From Allosphingosinicella sp042666435 (GTDB taxonomy: Bacteria; Pseudomonadota; Alphaproteobacteria; Sphingomonadales; Sphingomonadaceae), in contig NZ_JBHTDC010000001.1 of the NCBI RefSeq assembly GCF_042666435.1, positions 62,001 through 126,000 on the forward strand: a stretch of DNA of 64,000 nucleotides. The letters run 5' to 3'. Made by a program: the position numbers and the translations under genes. Positions 44,390-52,282 of this stretch are shown piece after piece. Each line of letters starts with the position of its first letter. Within the stretch, counting starts at the first letter, position 1. Under the pieces are notes generated by a model that worked only from the letters and a program-made list of their open reading frames with translations, did not search any database and had not been told where the DNA came from.

Positions 44390-45337
44390 ATGGCTCGAGG
44401 CTCCAACGCGCGCGGCCGCCCCGTCGCCGATCTGGACATCCGGTTCGAATGGCATGGCGGCGACTGGGAGAGGCTGTTCGACGCCCAGATCGAACTGGTG
44501 AAGAGCGATGTCGCACGCGCCAAGGCCGAGGATCGGCTGGTCGTCTATCTGAGCTGCCCGATCAGCGCGCGCGGCGGCGGCTATAGCGGCACCAACGTCG
44601 ATGTCGCCCAGGCCATTCAGCGCCGGCTGCTGGAGCGTTGGGGGGAGGGGGTGTGGATCCTCAATCCCGCCCAATATCAGATGGAATCGCGCGCCGGCAC
44701 CGGCCTCATGAACATGCATGCCAGGCGCCTCGGCATCGACATCGAGGCGCTGGTCCGCGACCACGGCCCGCCCGGCGGCGGCGATTACATGCGGATGTGG
44801 ACCAAGGTGCTGGCCGAGAATGGCGAGCAGGTCGGCCGCCACGCCGTCGATCCGCGGCTCGCCGACACCGGACAGTATTTCGACGCTTATTATTTCATCG
44901 GCCCCACCGACGTGCAGAAAATGTTTCTCGGCGAAGGCGAGACGCTCACCGCCGGGATCAGCGAATATTTCGCCCGCAAGACCGCCGTCGATCCCGATTT
45001 CTGCGACTATTACAGCGTCAGCGGCATCGCTTGGGAGCCCCTCGTTCCGGGCGCCGTCATGGACGCGGGCCAGGCGCGGCTGCGCAATGAATGGCAGCGG
45101 CGGCGCAACGACTTCCTCCGCTTCTACCTGTTCCGCGCCGGCGCCAATTACAGCCTCGGCTGCCACGACGAATGGAACATCTTCCTGGGGCTCAACGCGA
45201 AGCGCCGGGCGATCCTGGAGAAATCGGATGGGCGCGAGCTGGGCGGCATCGGCGAGCAGATCGCCGGATTCTTCGACGGCCGCCAGATCGATCCGGCCTC
45301 GACCGAGATCGGCGTCTCCGGCGGCTATGCGATCTGA
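44390..45337 (+). CDS. Unrecognised conserved protein of 315 residues
   Basis: Not recognised. It opens with a short basic piece, then LVVYLSCPISARGGGYSGTN and VWILNPAQYQMESRAGTGLM, which look like a Rossmann-type fold with a small-ligand loop; nucleoside 2-deoxyribosyltransferases begin in a similar way (strand, then a CP or GP turn), but the match is weak. Later FDAYYFIGPTDVQKMFLGEG, CDYYSVSGIAWEPLVPG, and SLGCHDEWNIFLGLNAKRRA are notable. The protein has no signal peptide. It starts one base after the aldolase-fusion stop, behind GCAGGGAGG, so it belongs to the same operon. Predicted to be a soluble enzyme working with the aldolase and GMC genes. Confidence 0.7.
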   Translation: MARGSNARGRPVADLDIRFEWHGGDWERLFDAQIELVKSDVARAKAEDRLVVYLSCPISARGGGYSGTNVDVAQAIQRRLLERWGEGVWILNPAQYQMESRAGTGLMNMHARRLGIDIEALVRDHGPPGGGDYMRMWTKVLAENGEQVGRHAVDPRLADTGQYFDAYYFIGPTDVQKMFLGEGETLTAGISEYFARKTAVDPDFCDYYSVSGIAWEPLVPGAVMDAGQARLRNEWQRRRNDFLRFYLFRAGANYSLGCHDEWNIFLGLNAKRRAILEKSDGRELGGIGEQIAGFFDGRQIDPASTEIGVSGGYAI

Positions 45338-45351
45338 AGGGGAGTCATCCG

Positions 45352-45651
45352 ATACGCCTGGCCTCCTGCAATCTCCAGAACCTGTTCGACCGTTCGAAGG
45401 TGCCCAACAACGACTGCTGGCTCGACGATCCCGGCGCGGAGGGCACGGAGGAGGATCGGTTCGCCGCCGGGCGGAAGGCGTTGCAGACCTGGGCTCGTGC
45501 AAACGGAGTGACCGAGTTGATGATCCCGCGAGATATCAGGCGCCTGGACGCTCTACCCGTATTGGGGACCGGAAAGCTTGATTACGTGAGCATGGAGAAA
45601 GCTGCGGCGGTCACTCCGACGCAACCGGCGCCCGAGGCTTGCACTACCTAG
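45352..45651 (+). pseudogene. Chimeric remnant: EEP nuclease start joined to acyl-ACP/AMP ligase tail
   Basis: A single open frame joins pieces of two unrelated families. The first part IRLASCNLQNLFDRSKVPNN (45352-45411) matches the opening of endonuclease/exonuclease/phosphatase proteins (IRLASFNLQNLFDR type). The last part ALQTWARANGVTELMIPRDI then LDALPVLGTGKLDYV (about 45478-45590) matches the C-terminal end of long-chain acyl-ACP synthetase/acyltransferase proteins of the Aas type. Neither is a functional gene in this form and there is no ATG at the start. The junction near 45430-45475 is probably a deletion or recombination scar. It lies 14 bases after the operon's last gene. Confidence 0.72.
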
Positions 45652-45895
45652 CTCTGCCGCGGCCGGTTGAGCAAACGCAAGGGCTTTTCTCCATTGGTTG
45701 CGCACGGAGCGCCGATTTGCCGAGCCGCTTCAAGTTTAAGTTTTGGAGGCAGGTACCCTACCGCGCTGGGGCGGGGACAATAATCATGTCTGCGCTGGCT
45801 TTTTCCGAAAATGAGAGGATAATCCCTTGTGATTCCGTGGGGAAGCGGTCGCCGCATTCGCTTCGGACTCCAGGCCGGCGCGAGGGGGCTGCTTC
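45652..45895. other. Intergenic leader of the 1665-residue RTX gene
   Basis: About 240 bases without a gene. It probably holds the promoter of the RTX gene; GAGGGGG lies before its ATG. No clear terminator was found. Confidence 0.55.
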
Positions 45896-48800
45896 ATGGC
45901 GATCTATGAAGGCACCGAAGGCAACGATATCCTCCGCGGCGCTGTCGGCGCAGACACGCTGATCGGGCGCGGTGGCAACGATATCTATGTCGTCAATCAC
46001 GCCCGCGACGTTATCGTCGAGCGCGCTGGCGGCGGCATCGATCTCGTCCGCAGCGCGGTCGGCTACGCGCTCGCCGCCGATGTCGAGAATCTGGTCCTCA
46101 CCGGCACCCTCGCCATCAACGGCACCGGCAATGCGCTCGCCAACAATCTTGCCGGCAACAATGCCGCCAATCGGCTCGACGGCGGCGGGGGCGCCGACCG
46201 GATGGAAGGCGGCCGCGGCAACGACATCTATATCATCGATCATGCCGGCGACCGCGTCGTCGAAAGCAGCGGGCAGGGCGCCGACACCGTCAGGGCGTCG
46301 ATCGACCATGTCCTCGGCGCCAATGTCGAAAACCTCAGCCTGACCGGCGGCGCCGCGATCGACGGCACCGGCAATGGCGGCCGCAACACGATCGTCGGCA
46401 ATGGCGCCGCCAACGTCCTCAACGGCGGCGCCGGAATCGATCGGCTGGTTGGCGGCGCCGGCGCCGACCGCTTCGTCTTCGATTCCAGGCCAGACGCCGG
46501 CAATCTCGACACGATCGCGGATTTCGCCAGCAACGACATCATCGCGCTCAACCGCAAGATATTCGACGGCCTCGACGCCAACGGCCCGCTCGGCGCCGGT
46601 GCCTTCCGTCTTGGCGGACGCGCTTTGGATGCGGACGACCGGATCGTCTACGATCGCGCCGCCGGCAAGCTGTTCTACGATGCCGACGGCAACGGCGCCG
46701 GGGCGGCGGTGCAACTGGCTCAGCTGCGGCCCGGCACCGCGCTCGGCCGCGGCGACATCGCGGTCTATTTCGAGGATCGCGCGCCCGAGTTGCGCAAGCC
46801 GATCGCCGACCAGACCACGAACGCCGGCGAGTTGTGGACCTTCAGGGTGCCGGTCGGAGCGTTCGGCGACCTCGATGGCGACGCGCTGACCTTTCGCGCC
46901 GCGCGCGCCGACGGAAGCGCCTTGCCGGGATGGCTTTCCTTCGACGCGGCCACGCGGACCTTCACGGGTACGCCGCCCGCGGGCTGGCCCGGATCGATCG
47001 ACCTCAAGGTGATCGCCTCGGACGGCAATCGCGCCGTCGCCGACACCTTCACGCTCGAGGAAGTTTCCGAATTTCACTTCAGCCTGGCCGGCAAGAGCTG
47101 GGGCGTGGACAGTATCGGCTATACCTTCGACGATTATTATTGGGAGTTCGAAGAAACTTTCGATGAATCGCTGAGCGAGACGGTGATCGTCGCCGGCTTC
47201 AACGGCTACATACGCGGCGCGGCGGGGATCAAGCTCGACTTCAGGATGCAGTCGAGCGATTTCGCGGGCGAGATCGACTATGACGTGACGGAACGGGTGT
47301 CGCGGCTCGAAGAGGTGATCAACACGAAGCCGTTCGTGACGATCGGCAGCGAGATCGTGGGGGCGGCCGATTTCGGGATCATCGGTGCCGATCCGGCAGG
47401 CAATTACGCCCAGCTCTTCATCGGCGCCGAGATCGACATGGGCCTGGGCGGCTATCTCGGCGTCGACATCGACGTCATCGATGAAAGCTTCGACTGGGGG
47501 TTCGGCACCGGGCCATTGGGTTTCGGCATTCGCGAGCGAGTCACCGCCGAGGACAGCTACACGCTCGATACGCCTTACGGCAGCCTCACCGTCGCCATTC
47601 CGGGACCCGTCAACAGCTCGGGAGGCTATAGCATGAGCGTGGGCGCCTATGGCGGCACGGCGATCACCGCCACGGCGCTCAGCGACCCCTTCCTCAGCGG
47701 CACCATCGACCTCAGTGCCATCCTGGCCGAGCTTATCGGCTTGCTGCCGCCGCCGGCCAGTGCCGCGCAATACCTGTTCGAGGAGCATGAGGTGACGCTG
47801 ATCAGCGTCGCCGAGATCGTGAAGGCCGGCGTTACCTTCCAGGCGATCGATCTTGCCCTCAACGGCAACGTGTCGCTGAAGGAGACCGTCACCGTCGATC
47901 CCCGGATGATGGTCACCGCGCGGTCGAGCTTCGGCGAGACATTGACCGGGGTCTCGGGCGAGACGCTCCAATTCACCACGCCCGAGGGCGAGGGCTTTTT
48001 CACCGCCGACATGACCTATCGCTCGCAGGCGGTGGTAACGACGGTGATCGCCGCTCATTTCCAAGCCACGTTCGACGCGGCCTTCATGGAGCTCACGATC
48101 TGGCAGAGGAACCCGATCCCGGGCATTCCCAATACGGACGACCGGTTCGTGGCATATGACTACGGCACCGAATTGTTCGGAGTCGATATTCCGATCCGAA
48201 CGGTCACCCAGGTCTTCGACATGCCCGGCGTCGAGAGGGACACGGTGCGGATCGCTTATGAGAAGTTCCGCACCGTCGCCGGATCGGGCGACAATTTCAC
48301 CTTCACCACCCATCAGACCTTCGCGATCGGCAACAACCGGGCCAACGCCCTGACCGGCAACCGAATCGACAACCGCATCGTCGGCAATGGCGGCGACGAC
48401 CGGCTGATCGGCCTGCAGGGCGACGACCTCCTGACCGGCGGCCTCGGACTAGACATGTTGTCAGGGGGCGACGGCAACGACGTGATCGACGGCGGCGCCG
48501 GCATAGACATTCTCACCGGCGGCGCGGGCAGCGACATCATTCGCTTCGGCGACGGCAACGAACGGATCGGCGACGACCGCGGCAGCGACTCGATCGACGG
48601 CGGCGGCGGCGACGACATTCTCACCGACCGGATCGGCGACAACGATCTCTTCGGCGGCGAGGGCGACGACCGCCTGACTTCGGGCGCGGGCGGCGATCTC
48701 ATCGAAGGCGGCGCCGGCGACGATGTGATGATTGCCGGCGAGGGCCTGAACATCCTTCACGGCGGCAGCGGCGACGACCGCATCGACAGCGGTGACGGCG

Positions 48801-50893
48801 CCGATTTCGTCACGGGAGGCGACGACGACGATCTGATCGTCGTCGGCAGCGGCGACAACGACGTCCAGGGCGGCGATGGCCATGACAGGATCACTGCCTT
48901 GGCCGGCGACGATGACATTGGCGGCGGCGCCGGCGACGACATCATCGCGGCCGGCGCCGGCACCAACTTCGTCACGGGCGGCGCCGGTAATGACGAGATC
49001 ACCACGGGCGGCGGCAATGACGAGATTGGCGGCGGCGGAGGCGATGATCTCGTCGTCGCCGGGGGCGGGCGCAACAGGATCACCGGCGATGCCGGCGCCG
49101 ACGTCATTCGCGCCGGCAACGAGGCGAACGACGTCGATGGCGGCGCCGGCGACGACCGCATCGCCGTCGGCAGCGCCGGTGACAGACTGACGGGAGGACT
49201 CGGCAACGACGTCATCATCGCCGGCGCCGGCGCCAACCGGATCGATGCCGGCAGCGGCAATGACTCGGTCGTCGCCGGCGACGGCGCCGACCGGGTGACG
49301 GGCGGTGACGGCGACGATTCGATCGTCGCGGCCAATGGCGCCAACATTCTCGACGGCGGCGAGGGCGACGACCGGATCAGCGCCGGCGGAGGCATCGATA
49401 TCGTCACGGGCGGGGAAGGCGACGATCGCATCGAGACCTTCGCGGGAAGCGATCGTATCACCGGCGGCGCCGGCCGCGACTATATCGACGCAGGCGCCGG
49501 CAACGAAATCCTGGTCGGCGACGTCGACCCCGCCGATGCCGGATTCTTCGACCTCTTCCGCGATCTAGCCGGCGCCCATGCCGACATCTTCGTGTTCGGC
49601 CGCGGCTCGGGCCGCGACACCATCCTCGACTTCAACCTTCGTCAGTTCGAGGTCGGCGGCGTGACGCAGGTCGTGGAAGACAGGATCGACCTGTCCGATT
49701 TCACCCAATATCGCAGCTTCGCCGACCTCGGGGTCGAGGAGATACTGGTCGACGGCAAACGCGCCTATCGCATCGCGCCCACCGCCACCGACATACTCAT
49801 CCTCTACACCAACGTCCTCAACGTCTTCGACGACAGATCCTTCATCTTCGCCACCAGCGGCCGCGACGTCTTCCGCGGCACGTCCGGCCGCGACCTGCTC
49901 GACGGCGGCGCCGACGCCGACCGGCTGATCGGGCTTGGCGGCAACGACACCTACCGGGTGGACAATGTCGGCGACGTGATCGTCGAAGCCGAGGGCGAGG
50001 GCAACGATACCGCGCTCGTCTATGGCGACTTCGTGCTCAGTGCCGGCGCCCATGTCGAGACCATCAGGGCCTTGTACCAGGAGCAGGCGGTCAACATCAC
50101 CGGCAACGAGCTCGGCAACGACATCACCGGCAACGAGGCGACCAACATATTGTCGGGCGCGGGCGGCGACGACATCATCCACGGCGGCAATGTCATCTAC
50201 CTGCAGCTGGCGCGCGGCGACACGCTCAACGGCGGCGGCGGCGACGACCAGCTGCACGGCGGCAGGGCAGGCGACAGGTTCAACGGCGGCGCCGGCCTCG
50301 ACACGGTGGTCTATTCCGAGACCGCCCGCGTCGACCTCGTCGACCCCGGCGCCAATTCCGGCCAGGCGATCGGCGACAGCTTCACCGGGATCGAGCGCTT
50401 CGTCTTCGGCGGCGGCCACGACCAGGCGATCGGCGACGGCACCGCCAACCGGTTCGAGGGCAATAATGGCCAGGACGTGCTCAACGGCGGCGGCGGCAGC
50501 GACGTGCTGATTGGCGGCGACGATTATGACCGGCTGATCGGCGGCGACGGCAACGACGTCATGACCGGCGACGGCGGCGACGGCGCCGGCTTCCAGGGCG
50601 ACGATTTCGAGTTCGCCGTCCCCGGACGTCTCGGCACTATCGACCGGATTCTCGATTTCACCTCGGGCAGCGACCGCATCGTGCTGCGCGGCCCCGATGC
50701 GCTTTCGCTCCAATTCGATACCGACGGCATCCTCGGCGCGTTCGAGATCGGCGCGGTGCAGGAAGGAAATGCGATCCGCGTCAGCGTCAATTTCGACGCC
50801 GACGAAGCGGTCGAGCTGACCATCCTCCTGATCGGCGCGGCCGGCATCGCCCAGAGCGACTTCCTCCTCATCGACCGGCTCGACGGCATTTGA
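45896..50893 (+). CDS. Large RTX calcium-binding protein (1665 aa)
   Basis: Protein of 1665 residues without signal peptide. Residues 1-205 are RTX-like repeats (GNDIYVVNHARDVIVERAGG) of the kind seen before serralysin-type C-termini. Residues about 300-390 form a dystroglycan-type cadherin-like domain (LWTFRVPVGAFGDLDGDALT, LPGWLSFDAATRTFTGTPPA). Residues about 395-805 are a beta-rich region with no recognisable family. Residues about 805-1230 are a dense, regular block of GGxGxDxI nonapeptides (GGDGNDVIDGGAGIDILTGG). More RTX repeats follow to the end, and the C-terminal tail is hydrophobic-acidic, as usual for type I secretion. It binds Ca2+ outside the cell. Transporter genes are not near. 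Ribosome binding site GAGGGGG. Confidence 0.88.
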   Translation: MAIYEGTEGNDILRGAVGADTLIGRGGNDIYVVNHARDVIVERAGGGIDLVRSAVGYALAADVENLVLTGTLAINGTGNALANNLAGNNAANRLDGGGGADRMEGGRGNDIYIIDHAGDRVVESSGQGADTVRASIDHVLGANVENLSLTGGAAIDGTGNGGRNTIVGNGAANVLNGGAGIDRLVGGAGADRFVFDSRPDAGNLDTIADFASNDIIALNRKIFDGLDANGPLGAGAFRLGGRALDADDRIVYDRAAGKLFYDADGNGAGAAVQLAQLRPGTALGRGDIAVYFEDRAPELRKPIADQTTNAGELWTFRVPVGAFGDLDGDALTFRAARADGSALPGWLSFDAATRTFTGTPPAGWPGSIDLKVIASDGNRAVADTFTLEEVSEFHFSLAGKSWGVDSIGYTFDDYYWEFEETFDESLSETVIVAGFNGYIRGAAGIKLDFRMQSSDFAGEIDYDVTERVSRLEEVINTKPFVTIGSEIVGAADFGIIGADPAGNYAQLFIGAEIDMGLGGYLGVDIDVIDESFDWGFGTGPLGFGIRERVTAEDSYTLDTPYGSLTVAIPGPVNSSGGYSMSVGAYGGTAITATALSDPFLSGTIDLSAILAELIGLLPPPASAAQYLFEEHEVTLISVAEIVKAGVTFQAIDLALNGNVSLKETVTVDPRMMVTARSSFGETLTGVSGETLQFTTPEGEGFFTADMTYRSQAVVTTVIAAHFQATFDAAFMELTIWQRNPIPGIPNTDDRFVAYDYGTELFGVDIPIRTVTQVFDMPGVERDTVRIAYEKFRTVAGSGDNFTFTTHQTFAIGNNRANALTGNRIDNRIVGNGGDDRLIGLQGDDLLTGGLGLDMLSGGDGNDVIDGGAGIDILTGGAGSDIIRFGDGNERIGDDRGSDSIDGGGGDDILTDRIGDNDLFGGEGDDRLTSGAGGDLIEGGAGDDVMIAGEGLNILHGGSGDDRIDSGDGADFVTGGDDDDLIVVGSGDNDVQGGDGHDRITALAGDDDIGGGAGDDIIAAGAGTNFVTGGAGNDEITTGGGNDEIGGGGGDDLVVAGGGRNRITGDAGADVIRAGNEANDVDGGAGDDRIAVGSAGDRLTGGLGNDVIIAGAGANRIDAGSGNDSVVAGDGADRVTGGDGDDSIVAANGANILDGGEGDDRISAGGGIDIVTGGEGDDRIETFAGSDRITGGAGRDYIDAGAGNEILVGDVDPADAGFFDLFRDLAGAHADIFVFGRGSGRDTILDFNLRQFEVGGVTQVVEDRIDLSDFTQYRSFADLGVEEILVDGKRAYRIAPTATDILILYTNVLNVFDDRSFIFATSGRDVFRGTSGRDLLDGGADADRLIGLGGNDTYRVDNVGDVIVEAEGEGNDTALVYGDFVLSAGAHVETIRALYQEQAVNITGNELGNDITGNEATNILSGAGGDDIIHGGNVIYLQLARGDTLNGGGGDDQLHGGRAGDRFNGGAGLDTVVYSETARVDLVDPGANSGQAIGDSFTGIERFVFGGGHDQAIGDGTANRFEGNNGQDVLNGGGGSDVLIGGDDYDRLIGGDGNDVMTGDGGDGAGFQGDDFEFAVPGRLGTIDRILDFTSGSDRIVLRGPDALSLQFDTDGILGAFEIGAVQEGNAIRVSVNFDADEAVELTILLIGAAGIAQSDFLLIDRLDGI

Positions 50894-51001
50894 CTTACGC
50901 CTAAGGCCATCTGATCCGGGAGCGGTCCCTCGGGGATATCCAACGAGGCCTCGGTCGTGAGATTCGCCCGGCAGACGCTTCGCGCGCCGACATCAAGAAG
51001 G

Positions 51002-51077
<76 letters not shown>

Positions 51078-51169
51078 ATGCCGGGAAGGCAATGCGCCGC
51101 GGGGAAGGATCGTTCCCCGGCGCGGCGTGCCCGCTAGCATGGGCCGGGCGGCGATGCAATGGCGCAAAA

Positions 51170-52282
51170 TCAGCCGCGCGTCTTGTCCTTGCGGTTGTCG
51201 CGGTCGATCGACATCAGCATGCCGAGGCAGATCATCACGGTCAGCATCGCCGATCCGCCGTAGGAGAAGAGGGGCAGGGGGATGCCCACCACCGGCGCCA
51301 GGCCCATCACCATCAGCAGGTTGATCGCGAAATAGAAAAAGATGGTCATGGTGAGGCCGGCCGCCGTCAGCCGCTCGAAGCGGCCCTTCGTCTCGAGCGC
51401 TACCGCCATGCCCCAGCGGAACATCAAGGCAAAGCACAGGATCAGGAACAGGCCGCCGGCCAGCCCCCATTCCTCGACCATCGCCGGGAAGATGAAATCG
51501 GTATGCTGCTCGGGCAGATAATGGAGGTGGCTCTGGGTGCCGTTGAGGAAGCCCTTGCCGAAGAGGCCGCCCGATCCGATCGCGATCTTCGACTGGGTGA
51601 TGTGATAGCCGGCGCCCAAGGGATCGTCCTCGGGGCTTAGGAAGATCAGCACCCGTTCCTGCTGGTGCGGCATCATGAAGCTGTAGGCGACCGGAATGGC
51701 CGCCGCGAACGCCATGGCGCCGCCGACGAACAACCGCAGCGGCAGCCCGGCGAGGAACATGACGGTGAGGGCCGAAAAGCCGAGCAGCATCGTGGTGCCG
51801 AGGTCCGGCTGAAGGAGGATCATCACGCTGGGAATGAGGGTGAGCAGCGCCGGCGGCCAGATGGCGTTCCATTTGCGGATCTCGCCGGCGGGGAGGCCGG
51901 CATAGAAACCGGCGATGACCAGCACGATGACGGGTTTCATCAGTTCCGAAGGCTGTAGCTGGATGATACCCAGGTCCAGCCAGCTTTGCGCGCCGCCGCG
52001 GACCGCGCCGATCACTTCGACGACGATCAGCAGCACGATCAGCAGGCCATAGGCCAGATAGGAGAAGTCCCTGAAGAACTGGGGCTTGAAGTAGGACAGG
52101 GTCACGGCCATCGCGAGCAAGGTCGAGAAGCGGATCGCGTGAGGAAGCGCCCAGGGCAGAAATGACCCTCCGGCGGCCGAATAAAGCGACATCCCGCCGA
52201 ATCCGCCGATCGCGATGATGATGAAGAGCAGGCTCCAGGGCAGCCGGGCAATCTGGGCCGGAACCAGCGATTCGATGCTCAT
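51170..52282 (-). CDS. rodA: Rod-shape-determining SEDS glycosyltransferase RodA
   Basis: Protein of 370 residues with about ten membrane helices. It belongs to the SEDS (RodA/FtsW) family: LQPSELMKPVIVLVIAGFYA, LQPDLGTTMLLGFSALTVMF and YGGSAMLTVMICLGMLMSID near the end are typical. RodA polymerises peptidoglycan glycan strands during elongation, working with PBP2. The start ATG overlaps the PBP2 stop by four bases (ATGA), and it is the last gene of the mreB-rodA run. RodA is followed by tRNA-Lys, also on the minus strand, 92 bases away. Confidence 0.95.
   Translation of the reverse strand: MSIESLVPAQIARLPWSLLFIIIAIGGFGGMSLYSAAGGSFLPWALPHAIRFSTLLAMAVTLSYFKPQFFRDFSYLAYGLLIVLLIVVEVIGAVRGGAQSWLDLGIIQLQPSELMKPVIVLVIAGFYAGLPAGEIRKWNAIWPPALLTLIPSVMILLQPDLGTTMLLGFSALTVMFLAGLPLRLFVGGAMAFAAAIPVAYSFMMPHQQERVLIFLSPEDDPLGAGYHITQSKIAIGSGGLFGKGFLNGTQSHLHYLPEQHTDFIFPAMVEEWGLAGGLFLILCFALMFRWGMAVALETKGRFERLTAAGLTMTIFFYFAINLLMVMGLAPVVGIPLPLFSYGGSAMLTVMICLGMLMSIDRDNRKDKTRG

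Noticed and set aside
45758..48313. Minus-strand open frame of 851 codons opposite the 1665-residue RTX gene
   Set aside because: No ribosome binding site and no known domain; it mirrors GGxGxD repeat coding on the other strand.
48350..49510. Regular repeats resembling a CRISPR or satellite array
   Set aside because: The spacing is that of RTX nonapeptide codons within one open frame, and units are not identical at DNA level.
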